A stretch of 64,000 nt of DNA from Cyanobium sp. WAJ14-Wanaka (lineage in GTDB: Bacteria > Cyanobacteriota > Cyanobacteriia > PCC-6307 > Cyanobiaceae): contig NZ_JAGQAZ010000001.1 in NCBI RefSeq assembly GCF_024345375.1, forward strand, positions 902,661 through 966,660, read 5' to 3'. Below are positions 51,007-59,642 of the stretch, in pieces. The number at the start of each line of letters is the position of its first letter. The first letter of the stretch is position 1. The notes beneath the pieces are model-generated. The model was not told the origin of the DNA, ran no database searches, and saw only the letters and a program-made list of their open reading frames with translations. The position numbers and the translations under genes are program-made.

Positions 51007-52158
51007 ATGGGCACCAAAATCCGGCGAAGCGACTTTGTTATTGCTCCCTATGTCCGCAGCAGCAACCGCCGCGGCGCCCTCCAGGTTTTAAACACCATTG
51101 GGCCCTACCTAGCCGCCTGGGCCCTGGCCATTCAGGCCGCCCAGCATGCCGTCTGGGCCCTGCCCCTAATAGGGGTGGTGCTGGTGCTATTTGCCCTGCG
51201 TTGCTTTTCGCTAATGCACGACTGCGGGCACCAATCCCTATTTCGCAGCCCCCAGCTAAACCGCATTGCAGGCTTTCTGCTCGGACTAATCAATGCAATG
51301 CCCCAATTGGCCTGGTCAAAGGACCACGCCTACCACCACCGCACCAACGGCGACTGGGAGCGCTACCGCGGCGTGGCCGACTTCCTCTCCACCCAGGAAT
51401 TTGCCGAGCTCAGCCGCCGGCAGCAATGGTTCTACGGATTCCTGCGCCACCCATTGATGGCCATTCCAGGCGGCTTTTTTTACCTTGCACTCCAACCGCG
51501 CCTATCCCTACTGCAGGAACTAGCCAAAGCCCTTCGCACCGGGAAAATTTCCAAGGACCCAGAATTTTGGGACCTACTGCTCAATAACATCTGCGTATTT
51601 GGCATTTTGATTCTGGCCGGCAACACCTGGGGCTACGGATTAATCCTGGGCATGTATAGCTTGACCCTGACATTTGCCGCCATGTTTTTTATCTGGATCT
51701 TCTTTGTCCAGCATATTTTCGAGGGCACCTATGCCCACCGCACTGAGGGCTGGAACTCCCTCGAAGGGGCCCTATCTGGCACCAGCTACCTGGTACTACC
51801 AGCCCTATTGAACTGGTTTACGGCTGATATCGGCTACCACAATATCCACCACCTATCCGAGCGAATCCCCAACTACAACCTCAGGGCCGCCCACCTGGCC
51901 AATGCCCACCTACTCAAGGAGGTGCCCAAGCTCAAACTAGGGACCATGCTTGGTTGCTCAAAATTTAGGCTCTGGGACAGGGAGCATCAACGGTTGGTCG
52001 CCATTGCTTCTAGTACTGATGCTGGTGACTTGCTCGTCGGCGATGGCAGCAGGTGCCAGGGGAGCCAGCAGGCCCAGAACAGCAGGGGCAACCAGCAGCT
52101 GCTTAAACAATTTCATGGTGGTCCTCACACGAGCTGGCGCAATGCGCCGCAGCAATGA
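51007..52158 (+). CDS. Fatty acid desaturase family protein with a chimeric C-terminus
   Basis: This 383-residue membrane di-iron enzyme shows the three His boxes HDCGH (about residue 74), HAYHH (about 108) and HNIHH (about 282). Its exact substrate is not clear. From about residue 337 to the end, the codons are read through the antisense strand of a porin signal-peptide remnant (52015–52116), so the last 47 residues are foreign and polar. The family C-terminus normally ends soon after the LWDREHQRLV stretch. The His boxes are intact, so activity may survive. It follows znuB closely. Confidence 0.85.
   Translation: MGTKIRRSDFVIAPYVRSSNRRGALQVLNTIGPYLAAWALAIQAAQHAVWALPLIGVVLVLFALRCFSLMHDCGHQSLFRSPQLNRIAGFLLGLINAMPQLAWSKDHAYHHRTNGDWERYRGVADFLSTQEFAELSRRQQWFYGFLRHPLMAIPGGFFYLALQPRLSLLQELAKALRTGKISKDPEFWDLLLNNICVFGILILAGNTWGYGLILGMYSLTLTFAAMFFIWIFFVQHIFEGTYAHRTEGWNSLEGALSGTSYLVLPALLNWFTADIGYHNIHHLSERIPNYNLRAAHLANAHLLKEVPKLKLGTMLGCSKFRLWDREHQRLVAIASSTDAGDLLVGDGSRCQGSQQAQNSRGNQQLLKQFHGGPHTSWRNAPQQ
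52015..52116 (-). pseudogene. Signal-peptide remnant of an SLH-porin paralogue
   Basis: 34 codons encode MKLFKQLLVAPAVLGLLAP and continue to DEQVTSIS, the secretion signal and first mature residues of a Som-type porin. The match to the porin at 46342–47787 is near-identical over the last 60 or so bases, but the first codons differ, so the source was another paralogue. The rest of the porin gene is gone; the fragment runs antisense into the desaturase. Confidence 0.85.
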
Positions 52159-52309
52159 TGCGCTAAAGCTCCTTTGGACAGCCTCTAGGGGAGGCAAGTG
52201 CGAGGGTTTGGACACCTGCCCCAGCTACCGGCCCGGCAGAGATTGGGGATGGCAAAGCCCCTACCGCCACCTCGCTTCCTAATGTTTAGGTAAGCGGCAC
52301 ACCCGATCC

Positions 52310-53377
52310 ATGAGCCCCAGCAGCACCGCCAGCGCCAAGCCCCTACCCGTAACGATCCTTACCGGCTTCCTGGGTGCGGGCAAAACGACCCTGCTGAACC
52401 ACATCCTCAGCAATCAGCAGGGCCTAAAAACCGCCGTGCTGGTGAATGAATTTGGTGAAATCGGCATCGACAACGACCTGGTGGTGGCCACCGGCGAAGA
52501 CATGGTGGAGCTGAGCAATGGCTGCATTTGCTGCTCCATAAACGGAGAGTTGCTGGAAGCCGTTTATCGAATTCTGGATCGCCCCGATCCCGTGGACTAC
52601 CTGGTGGTCGAAACCACGGGCCTCGCCGATCCCCTCCCCGTGGCGATGACCTTCCTGGGCAGCGACCTACGCGACCAGACCCGGCTCGATTCGATCATCA
52701 CCCTGGTAGACGCCGAAAACTTCAGCGATGAGCTGCTGGAGGGGGAGGTTGCCAGGGCCCAAATCGTCTACAGCGACATGCTGCTGCTCAACAAGTGCGA
52801 CCTGGTGGAGGAGGAACGCCTAGGTGCCCTTGAAAAACAGCTGCGGGAAATCAAAACCGATGCCCGCATCCTGCGGTCGGTCAAAGGGGAGGTCTCCCTG
52901 GCGCTGTTGCTGAGTGTGGGCCTATTTGAGAGCGACAAGGTGGTGGTCGCCCAAAACCACGACGACTGCGACCACGACCACGGTGAATGCGTCCATGAGC
53001 ATGGGCATGAGCATCACGAGCACGCCCATCACCAGCACGAGCATCACGACCATCCAGATCACCAGGCGATTGAGGGGTTCACTTCCCTGTCGTTTGCAGC
53101 AGAGGGCCCCTTTGCCCTGCGCAAATTCCAAAACTTCCTCGACAACCAGCTGCCTGGCTCGGTTTTCAGGGCAAAAGGCATCCTCTGGTTCAACGAAAGT
53201 GAGCGGCGCCACGTGTTTCACCTGGCCGGCAAACGCTTTTCGATCGACGATTCCGATTGGCCCAGCCAGGAGCGCAAAAACCAAATCGTTTTAATCGGCA
53301 AAAAGCTGGATCACGCCAAGTTGCGCCAGCAACTGCAAGCCTGCGTGGCCAAAAATGCCGGCAAGGGGTTCAGCTAA
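52310..53377 (+). CDS. CobW/COG0523-family GTPase, probable zinc metallochaperone
   Basis: This 355-residue G3E GTPase has Walker A GFLGAGKTT near residues 19–27, NGCICCSI (the CxCC metal site) near 69–76, ETTGLADP and the NKCD G4 motif. A long His/Asp-rich loop at about residues 217–250 (repeated HEH, HHEH and HDH units) can bind several metal ions. COG0523 proteins insert or buffer zinc, cobalt or nickel. Between znuACB and fur, a zinc-supply role is the best inference. No Zur box was found directly upstream. Confidence 0.9.
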   Translation: MSPSSTASAKPLPVTILTGFLGAGKTTLLNHILSNQQGLKTAVLVNEFGEIGIDNDLVVATGEDMVELSNGCICCSINGELLEAVYRILDRPDPVDYLVVETTGLADPLPVAMTFLGSDLRDQTRLDSIITLVDAENFSDELLEGEVARAQIVYSDMLLLNKCDLVEEERLGALEKQLREIKTDARILRSVKGEVSLALLLSVGLFESDKVVVAQNHDDCDHDHGECVHEHGHEHHEHAHHQHEHHDHPDHQAIEGFTSLSFAAEGPFALRKFQNFLDNQLPGSVFRAKGILWFNESERRHVFHLAGKRFSIDDSDWPSQERKNQIVLIGKKLDHAKLRQQLQACVAKNAGKGFS

Positions 53378-53443
53378 AGGGGAACGGTTGCTACACCACT
53401 TCAGTCGAAACCGACTAGATTTGTCACATCTCGCAGGTAAGTC

Positions 53444-53587
53444 ATGGCCGAACTGCTCCTATTCACCGGGGTTTTGGCTGTGCTGGCCCTGGCCTTCCTG
53501 CTCACCGCCGACTCCGACGACGACAATGGCGGCGGCGGCCTGATGCAGCCGGTGCTGGTGCCAGTTCGAGTGCGCCAGAACCGCTAG
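53444..53587 (+). CDS. Small membrane protein, unknown
   Basis: The 47-residue frame starts MAELLLFTGVLAVLALAFLL, a single membrane helix, followed by an acidic TADSDDDN turn, a Gly run and a LMQPVLVPVRV tail. The sequence looks ordered and coding, and the ATG sits a normal distance after CobW. No known family is recognised, though short acidic membrane proteins like this are common in picocyanobacteria. Confidence 0.5.
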   Translation: MAELLLFTGVLAVLALAFLLTADSDDDNGGGGLMQPVLVPVRVRQNR

Positions 53588-53600
53588 ACCTTCCAGGCCC

Positions 53601-54059
53601 CTAGCCAGCAGCGCAATCTGGGCAAAGGGCTCGCACGTTTAGAACACACTCCAGTAGGCGAAAACCATGGCTGCCGGCAGCCTGTTCGCCAGCTGCCAAA
53701 ACCTCAGCGTTTTCAAATTCCTCAGTGCGACCGCAGCGAACGCACACCAGGTGGTGGTGGTCGCGGTGGGCATCGCTTGCCAATTCAAAACGGCGGCCGC
53801 CCTCGGGGAGCTCCAATTCCTGGAGCAGGCCCATGCCGCTCAGCAAACGCAGGGTGCGATAAACCGTTGCCAGCGAAACCCTCTCCTCGCTGCGCAGCAA
53901 ACGTTGGTGCACCTCCTCCGCACCGAGATGGCTACCTTCGCCGATTCGCTCAAAAAGCTCGAGCACCTTTTGGCGCTGGGGGGTTAGGCGCTGGCCGCGG
54001 TCATGCAGGCTGGAGCGCAGTCCCGTGGTGCTGCCGACTGGGCTGGCTGGCGAAGGCAC
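53601..54059 (-). CDS. fur: Fur-family transcriptional regulator (ferric uptake type)
   Basis: This 152-residue protein matches cyanobacterial Fur over its whole length: LHDRGQRLTPQRQKVLELF, HLGAEEVHQRL, SLATVYRTLRLLSGMGLLQ, the HHHLVCVRCG metal site and a C-terminal CPDC. The paired CxxC supports a structural zinc. The start is GTG at 54059; no ATG is available. Fur proteins repress iron uptake genes with Fe2+. With zur at 47791, the window holds two Fur paralogues. Confidence 0.9.
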   Translation of the reverse strand: MPSPASPVGSTTGLRSSLHDRGQRLTPQRQKVLELFERIGEGSHLGAEEVHQRLLRSEERVSLATVYRTLRLLSGMGLLQELELPEGGRRFELASDAHRDHHHLVCVRCGRTEEFENAEVLAAGEQAAGSHGFRLLECVLNVRALCPDCAAG

Positions 54060-54201
54060 GGCACTGGGCTGGGCTGGAACTTCTCAACAATAGGCACAGT
54101 TGCGAATAAACGCCACCGCCTCCACCGACTCCTCAGTCTTTACCGCCTGCACCGTCTTCACGTAGGAAACCGTGGAAAAAAGGTGGTTGATTTTTGGCGA
54201 A

Positions 54202-54795
54202 TTAGTGCTTTTTCTCAACCTTTAGGGAGAGCAGGAAACTACTCAGGGCAAGCGCCAACACACAAAGGCAGAAATAGGCCAGTGTTTGCACATCTTTAAC
54301 CTCAATCGAAAGCATGGCCTTGAAAGCCGACACAATCAACGCCACGATCAACACCTTGACCAGCTTTTCCTTGAGCTGATCGAGATTCTTGATATCTAGT
54401 AGACCCGAACCATCGGCATGGTTGGTCTCCTCGCGATAGGCATCTAGCGGCGAAAGCAGCAATTCATAGAGTCCATAGCCGAATATCAACAAAGCAACCC
54501 CAATCAGATAAAAATCAATGCCAGAAACCATCCCAGCCAAAGCCTTGTAGTAAGAGATTTCTGCATGGCCTCCCGGCTTTTCAAAGTAAACACCGATCGA
54601 ATAAAAAATCTCACGGGTGCCTATGGCAAAGGTCAGCAGGGTGCTGAGCAGGCTCATCAACACCGGCACAATTGCAATCAGCCGAAACCGCCAAATCATG
54701 CGTTCTAGGCGCAATTCGAGTTGCTTGGCAAGCCTGGAGCGCCTGGGGACCTGGGGAACTTCCTGCATCGGAAAATCAACTTCTTTCTGCAGCAT
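54202..54795 (-). CDS. YqhA-family (UPF0114) membrane protein
   Basis: This 197-residue protein has a charged N-terminus, then helices near residues 36–58, 84–105, 145–165 and 172–190. IDFYLIGVALLIFGYGLYELL and LVKVLIVALIVSAFKAML are the conserved UPF0114 stretches. The function of the family is unknown. The ATG at 54795 was chosen over a TTG at 54819. About 115 bp of A+T-rich sequence separates it from the next gene upstream and probably holds its promoter. Confidence 0.85.
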   Translation of the reverse strand: MLQKEVDFPMQEVPQVPRRSRLAKQLELRLERMIWRFRLIAIVPVLMSLLSTLLTFAIGTREIFYSIGVYFEKPGGHAEISYYKALAGMVSGIDFYLIGVALLIFGYGLYELLLSPLDAYREETNHADGSGLLDIKNLDQLKEKLVKVLIVALIVSAFKAMLSIEVKDVQTLAYFCLCVLALALSSFLLSLKVEKKH

Positions 54796-54910
54796 AGCTG
54801 CTAATTCAACCGCGCCCAAACAAATAACCGAGCTAATCAGCCATCACAAGGGCACCTCAAATAAATTGGGATTTATTAATTTGACGGCACAAATTTTGCA
54901 ATGACCGGCT

Positions 54911-55858
54911 TTAGCTTCGATCCACACCAGAACTCCCACCATTGATCCTGGCTGCATCAAGGCGGGCAGTGGAGGCCGCCAGTAAATCTGCCAGGCTCAC
55001 CACCAGCCGGTAGCTGATGGCGATGGCCAGGATCGGGGCTTCTGGCACGGCAAAGCCCAGCCTCAGCAGCAACACGGCCTCAAAAACCCCCAGCCCCCCC
55101 GGGGCCCCTGGCACCACCAGGCCGGCGGTCCAGGCCAGGGCGAAGCCCGCCAACCAGCCGGTCCACTCCAGGGACCACTGCAAATCAAAGGCCAGCACGC
55201 AGCAGGCAAAGCCCGCAAAGCGCAGCAGGACAAAACCCAGTTGGGCCAGCAGCAGGGGCCAGGGGTAGCTGGGCAGGCGGGGAGATTGGTCCACCAGGCC
55301 CTGCCAATTTTCCAATGCCAGCTCAGGAGCCCGGCGCCTTTCCAGCCACGCCAACAGGGGATTCAGCCAGCGGGGCAAGAGCAGCAGCAGGGGCAGTAGG
55401 CAGAGCAGGCCCAAGCCCCCCTGCAAACCACCCAAGGCCACCAGGGCCAGGGCCGTAACAGCGGCAACCAGGGGATCGAGCAACACGGCCAACAGGGCCA
55501 CGCCCCCCGATGCCGGCGTTGCCAAGGGGGCACCCACACTCCGCAAAAGGTTGACCCTGGCGCTGAGGTGCCAGATCCCGCCTGGCAAATACTTGCGCAG
55601 GTTGGTTTGTAGGTAGGCCAGCACCAGGGCCTGCCAGCGGGGGATCAGGCCCAACCACTGCAGCACCACACCCAGGGCCAGGCCATTGGCCACCAGGCTG
55701 AGCAGGCTGAGGCCCACCCCCAGCAACAACCACAGCCAACCCTGGGCATCAAGGCTCAACTGCAACAGCTGCTGCCCGTGGCCCACCAGGGCCGCCAGCA
55801 AAAAGCCAGCACTCAGCAGCGAAATCCACTTCTTCAGATCCAGCGCCGCAAGCTTCAC
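54911..55858 (-). CDS. UPF0104 / lysylphosphatidylglycerol synthase-like membrane protein
   Basis: This 315-residue protein has about eight membrane helices and belongs to the LPG_synthase_TM (UPF0104) family. LRKYLPGGIWHLSARV near residue 90 and PGAPGGLGVFEAVLL near 253 are its two conserved blocks. It is an integral-membrane domain without the cytosolic transferase, so a flippase or glycosylation-linked role is possible but unproven. The GTG start overlaps the larC stop (GTGA), placing it last in the M41-like–larC operon. Confidence 0.85.
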   Translation of the reverse strand: MKLAALDLKKWISLLSAGFLLAALVGHGQQLLQLSLDAQGWLWLLLGVGLSLLSLVANGLALGVVLQWLGLIPRWQALVLAYLQTNLRKYLPGGIWHLSARVNLLRSVGAPLATPASGGVALLAVLLDPLVAAVTALALVALGGLQGGLGLLCLLPLLLLLPRWLNPLLAWLERRRAPELALENWQGLVDQSPRLPSYPWPLLLAQLGFVLLRFAGFACCVLAFDLQWSLEWTGWLAGFALAWTAGLVVPGAPGGLGVFEAVLLLRLGFAVPEAPILAIAISYRLVVSLADLLAASTARLDAARINGGSSGVDRS

Positions 55859-57084
55859 AGCAGTCCCTCCACCGCCGCCCTGACCTGGTCGAGGGCAAGC
55901 CCCTGGCTTTCCGACAGGGCCACCAAGTCGGCATGTTCCGCCTTAGCTCGCCAACGGCCATCGGGCAGCAGGGCCTCCTTAATCCCCACCTCCCCCCAGG
56001 GGGTTTGCAGCCTGCGGCTGCGGCGGGGCAGCACCCAGCGGTTTTGGGTGCTCTCCCTTAGGCCCAGGCTGCTGCTGTGCTGCCACCAAAGCAGGCGCAG
56101 CTCAGCGGCCATTTCCGGTCGCACCAGGGCCGTCACCAGCTGGCCCGGCCGGCCCTTTTTCATCGCAATCGCCTGGCTAAAAACCTCCAGGGCGCCCGCC
56201 TGGCGCAACCTCTCGAGCAGATAGGCCAAATCCTCTGGGGTCGCATCGTCCACCTGGGCCTGCTGCACCACCAGGGTTTCCAGGCTGGGCTGGGCGCTAT
56301 CGCCAGCTTCTCGCTGCCCCAGGAGTTGGGGCGGGGAGGCCAGGGTGATGCGCAACAGGTTCGGGCGGGGGGGCTGATCGGCACCTACGGCGAACTGACG
56401 ACTACCCAAACCCACCCCAATCGAAGCCGGCACATGGTCGGGGGCCTGACTAAAGCTTTGAACCCAGCAGGCCACCAGCGCCAGCCCCGTGGGGGTGGTG
56501 AGTTCCCCCGCTGGATAGGAGCCACTGCTGGCCAAAGGCACCTTTTTGAGGCGGGCCAGCTCCAGTACGGCAGGGGCAGGCAGGGGCAGGATTCCATGGG
56601 CCGTTTGAACCGAGCCATGGCCGGCTGGAGGGGGGGTGCAAACAAGCCCGTCCACGCCGAAATGGATTAGGCCGGCGCACACCCCCACCACATCCACCAG
56701 GGAATCCACCGCTCCCACCTCGTGGAAATGCACCTTTTCTGGCTCGATGCCATGGACTGCCGCCTCCGCCGTGGCCAGCAGGCCAAAAACCTCGAGCACC
56801 TTGCTTTTCAGAAGCTCGGGCCAGGCTGCCTGCTGGATCTGCAGGCGTAGTTGGGACCAATGCCGGTGGGGTGGCTGCTGCTCGAGCGGGGTCACCTCCA
56901 GGTGCAAGCCCCGCAAACCGGCGCTCTGGCGCTCCTCCAGCCCGAGGCGATAGGCCCGCTCCAGCCCCAGGGCCGCCAGGGGTAGGTCCACCACCTGCTG
57001 CGGCAATCCGAGATCGAAAAGGGCCGCCAGCAACATGTTGCCGGCCAAGCCAGAGGGGCAATCAACTATGGCCAGCCGACTCAT
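55855..57084 (-). CDS. larC: Nickel-pincer cofactor biosynthesis protein LarC
   Basis: This 409-residue protein of the LarC family (DUF111) has the N-terminal GLAGNMLLAALFDLG, the central HFHEVGAVDSLVDVVG with its metal-binding His and Asp residues, and TPPPAGHGSVQTAHG. LarC inserts nickel into the pincer cofactor made by LarB and LarE, and serves lactate racemase-type enzymes. Neither larB nor larE is in this window. It lies between a coupled M41-like protease gene and a UPF0104 gene, both overlapping by four bases. Confidence 0.9.
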   Translation of the reverse strand: MSRLAIVDCPSGLAGNMLLAALFDLGLPQQVVDLPLAALGLERAYRLGLEERQSAGLRGLHLEVTPLEQQPPHRHWSQLRLQIQQAAWPELLKSKVLEVFGLLATAEAAVHGIEPEKVHFHEVGAVDSLVDVVGVCAGLIHFGVDGLVCTPPPAGHGSVQTAHGILPLPAPAVLELARLKKVPLASSGSYPAGELTTPTGLALVACWVQSFSQAPDHVPASIGVGLGSRQFAVGADQPPRPNLLRITLASPPQLLGQREAGDSAQPSLETLVVQQAQVDDATPEDLAYLLERLRQAGALEVFSQAIAMKKGRPGQLVTALVRPEMAAELRLLWWQHSSSLGLRESTQNRWVLPRRSRRLQTPWGEVGIKEALLPDGRWRAKAEHADLVALSESQGLALDQVRAAVEGLL

Positions 57085-57755
57085 CGCTCCAACTCCGGCG
57101 GCTGGGAAGCAGGCATGGCAGCAGGCTGGGAACGCACTAGGCGGGGAGCCATCTGCAGCAGCAGTTCAGCCTCAGACTCCAGTTCGGCCTGGCGTTGCCC
57201 CAACCACTGCTCCACCTCCCGGCGGGCCCGGCGTTGCTCCAGTTGGGCCATCTGGGCATCCTTGCCGGAAAGGCCCCAAAGGCGGCCCAAAAGGGCCCGG
57301 TCATCGGCCCCGCCCAAGCTCTCGCCATAGACCAGCTGTTCGGCCACCATGCCCGCCTGCAGCACCCGACTCCAGCGACGCAACTCCGCTGGCGCCAACT
57401 TGGCGTGGGCCGGCGGCTCCAGCTGGGTGCAGCCATTGCTCTGCAGGCCTGCCTGAAGACAGGCCAGGCTGCCCACCAGCACCTGGGCCACCGGCATCTG
57501 CTCATGGCCCGCCACCAAAACATGGCCGGCTTCGTGGACCGCAATGCGGCGCAACCGGGCTTCCCCGCCAGGTAGGGCCTCGGCCAAGAGATGGCCGCCG
57601 CGGCCACCAAAACGGGCCGCATCCACGGTGAGGGCCGCCAAACCAAAGCCTGCAGCCAGGGCAATCCAGGCGGGTGATAGTCCGAGCAGGGGCCCAACCA
57701 CCGCAACGCCTGTGACCCCAAAAACCACGAAGCCAGCCCCCAGCGGTTGTTTCAT
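57081..57755 (-). CDS. FtsH-like (M41) protease domain without AAA module
   Basis: This 224-residue protein has two short hydrophobic segments at the N-terminus, then RRIAVHEAGHVLVAGHE near residue 70, the HEAGH zinc-protease motif of the FtsH (M41) peptidase. A helical stretch with GMVAEQLVYGESLGGADD follows, which recalls the FtsH segment carrying the third metal ligand. No AAA ATPase domain is present, so the protein is an orphan protease domain. Cyanobacteria carry such ATPase-less proteins; their substrates are unknown. It overlaps larC by four bases. Confidence 0.8.
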   Translation of the reverse strand: MKQPLGAGFVVFGVTGVAVVGPLLGLSPAWIALAAGFGLAALTVDAARFGGRGGHLLAEALPGGEARLRRIAVHEAGHVLVAGHEQMPVAQVLVGSLACLQAGLQSNGCTQLEPPAHAKLAPAELRRWSRVLQAGMVAEQLVYGESLGGADDRALLGRLWGLSGKDAQMAQLEQRRARREVEQWLGQRQAELESEAELLLQMAPRLVRSQPAAMPASQPPELER

Positions 57756-57789
57756 GCGAGTGGGCTAGGGCTGGTTTGCACCCGATCGC

Positions 57790-58431
57790 CTAGCGACTGG
57801 GCCTGGCAGTCTTGGTGGCACTTCTGGCACCACCGGCCGCAGGGGGACGTTTCTTGCCGCCCCGGTTGCCGCGCTGGGCCACCGGACCCACCACTTCACA
57901 GGCTTCCACCTGCAGAAATTCGCCCTGGCGGCGCACATTCAGATCCACGAAGTGGCGCAGGTGCTCCAGGGGCACATCGCCCTTCAACTGCAGCTTGAAC
58001 GGCACGGGCCTACTGCCATCGGGCCGGGGCATTTGCCGCACCTTGATCACCAAATCGCCAGTTTCAGGGCGGGTGTAGATCAGCTCCCCGCGGATGGAGA
58101 GGTAATCGTCGCCCTCGGGGATTTGGTCACTCGCTTCCGCATCTGCCAGGGTGCTGGGCTCCCAAACGCCGACCATCTGTAGATGCAGGCCAGCCTCCTC
58201 ACGGGAGCGGGGATATACGACCCAAAGATGGGGTTCCTCGAGATTGATGTGGCGCTTCATCAAGGTGAGGAGGCGTCCTAAGACCACGGCATCTATTTCA
58301 CTGCCATCTGCGGTGCGAATCATCCCCCGGGTGAGCTGGGCCGGATCGGCAGGCACGTAAATCCCCCGCACCACGCCAATGGCCCGGTACTGCATCGGTT
58401 CGGTGACCGGGGAAATCGGATGGTGACGCAT
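57790..58431 (-). CDS. Conserved hypothetical protein
   Basis: This is a 213-residue soluble protein with an acidic middle and a basic tail. It contains MQYRAIGVVRGIYVPADPAQL near the start (shown from the second ATG), INLEEPHLWVVYPRSRE, then DLVIKVRQMPR and a Lys/Arg-rich C-terminus (RGGKKRPPAAGG). I do not recognise a named domain. The ATG at 58431 faces the divergent gene; a second ATG at 58395 would shorten it by 12 residues. Confidence 0.7.
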   Translation of the reverse strand: MRHHPISPVTEPMQYRAIGVVRGIYVPADPAQLTRGMIRTADGSEIDAVVLGRLLTLMKRHINLEEPHLWVVYPRSREEAGLHLQMVGVWEPSTLADAEASDQIPEGDDYLSIRGELIYTRPETGDLVIKVRQMPRPDGSRPVPFKLQLKGDVPLEHLRHFVDLNVRRQGEFLQVEACEVVGPVAQRGNRGGKKRPPAAGGARSATKTARPSR

Positions 58432-58519
58432 GGCTACCAGTGTAAGCGTCCAAATGTCAGTGGGCGCAAGGGCCACGGCGGCCAAGGCAAACTGGAGCCA
58501 GCTGCACACCCGCCACCGG

Positions 58520-59374
58520 ATGGCCCCTGCCCCGTCCCACCTGAAGCGCTGGCTATTGCTTGGGGCTGGGTGCCTGGTGGGCCTGGGCCTGGTCGGGGGC
58601 TGGTGGCTTGGTCAACTGCAATCGCCCCCCGGCAGGGCCAGCCAACAGCAGGCCCTAGGGCGCCAGGTGGCCGATTTGCAGAGCCAGCTCGACCGCGGCA
58701 ACGCCTCTGCCGCCGATCAGCAACGCCTGCTGGAGCTATTGATTGGCCTCAATCGCCAGGCGGAGGCCACCCTGCTGGCCGAGCGGCTGGCCGACCAACA
58801 ACCGGAGCGGCCGGGCCTGCGGCTGGTGCTGGCGGAGCTGCGCCGCTCCCAAAACGATCGGGCAGGCGCTGAACGGGAAGTGCGCCAACTGCTCAACCAA
58901 GATCCCAACAACATCCAGGCCCTGCAGTTGATGGCCCTGCTGCAGGTGGAATCGGGCCGGGGGGTGCTGGCCATCAGCCAACTGCAGGCGGCCTTTGATG
59001 GGGCAAGCAAGCCCCAACTACAGCCCCAGGCCCTTGACCTGGGGCTGCTGCTGGCGAATGTGCTCGAACGCCAGGGCCAAGGGGGCCAGGCCCAGGCCCT
59101 GCTGGTCAAGCTGGCCGCCGCCTTCCCCAAGGATCCCCGCCCCCAACTGGCCATGGCCCTGCTGCTGCACCAACGGGGCGACAACAGCGGCGCCCAGAAG
59201 GCCCTAGAGCTGGCCCGTCAAAGGGTGCCGGCCAAAAACCAGGCGGCCTGGAACGGGTTGGCCACGGCCTGGGGCCTGGAGGGCCTGGCTGCTGGAGGGC
59301 CTGGAGCTAAGGCGCCTTCACCTGGGCTGAACCCGCCTTCGGGGCAGGGGTTGCCGGGGCGTCAAAACCCTTGA
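58520..59374 (+). CDS. Membrane-anchored TPR-like protein
   Basis: This 284-residue protein has one N-terminal membrane helix (LKRWLLLGAGCLVGLGLVGG) and then helical repeats of the tetratricopeptide type, such as QVADLQSQLDRGNASAADQQ, RLVLAELRRSQNDRAGAERE and LALNVLERQGQ-like units. TPR proteins usually bind partner proteins; the partner is unknown. The ATG at 58520 is preferred, since a longer frame from 58430 would overlap the divergent gene's start. Its last 68 bp overlap a convergent small gene. Confidence 0.78.
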   Translation: MAPAPSHLKRWLLLGAGCLVGLGLVGGWWLGQLQSPPGRASQQQALGRQVADLQSQLDRGNASAADQQRLLELLIGLNRQAEATLLAERLADQQPERPGLRLVLAELRRSQNDRAGAEREVRQLLNQDPNNIQALQLMALLQVESGRGVLAISQLQAAFDGASKPQLQPQALDLGLLLANVLERQGQGGQAQALLVKLAAAFPKDPRPQLAMALLLHQRGDNSGAQKALELARQRVPAKNQAAWNGLATAWGLEGLAAGGPGAKAPSPGLNPPSGQGLPGRQNP

Positions 59375-59642
59375 GGGCCGCATCCACCGCATCGGACGGG
59401 TTGGTGGCCTCATCCATGGCACTGTTTTTGCGCAACTTGTTCATCAGGTCAATGGGATTGGCCGTGTTGAAGATGTTGGTGTCCTGGGATTTGCCGGAGC
59501 CGTAATCGAGCTCCCGCTGCATCTGGGGGCTGGAGTAGGTCTGGCCGGAGCCCGAAGCTGGCTGGCCCAAAGCCGACTGGGCCGTGGCCAAACCAAACCC
59601 CATCAAGGTGCCCACGCCAAGCACCAGAAACGATCTACCCAT
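59307..59642 (-). CDS. Small secreted protein, unknown
   Basis: The 111-residue product has a signal-peptide-like N-terminus (FLVLGVGTLMGFGLATAQS, then ALGQPA). The mature part is polar with Ser/Gln/Asn-rich segments, an LMNKLRKNSAMDEAT helix and a Pro/Ala-rich tail. ATG codons at 59642 and 59657 both fit. No family is recognised. The 3' end overlaps the TPR gene by 68 bp. Confidence 0.65.
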   Translation of the reverse strand: MGRSFLVLGVGTLMGFGLATAQSALGQPASGSGQTYSSPQMQRELDYGSGKSQDTNIFNTANPIDLMNKLRKNSAMDEATNPSDAVDAALKGFDAPATPAPKAGSAQVKAP

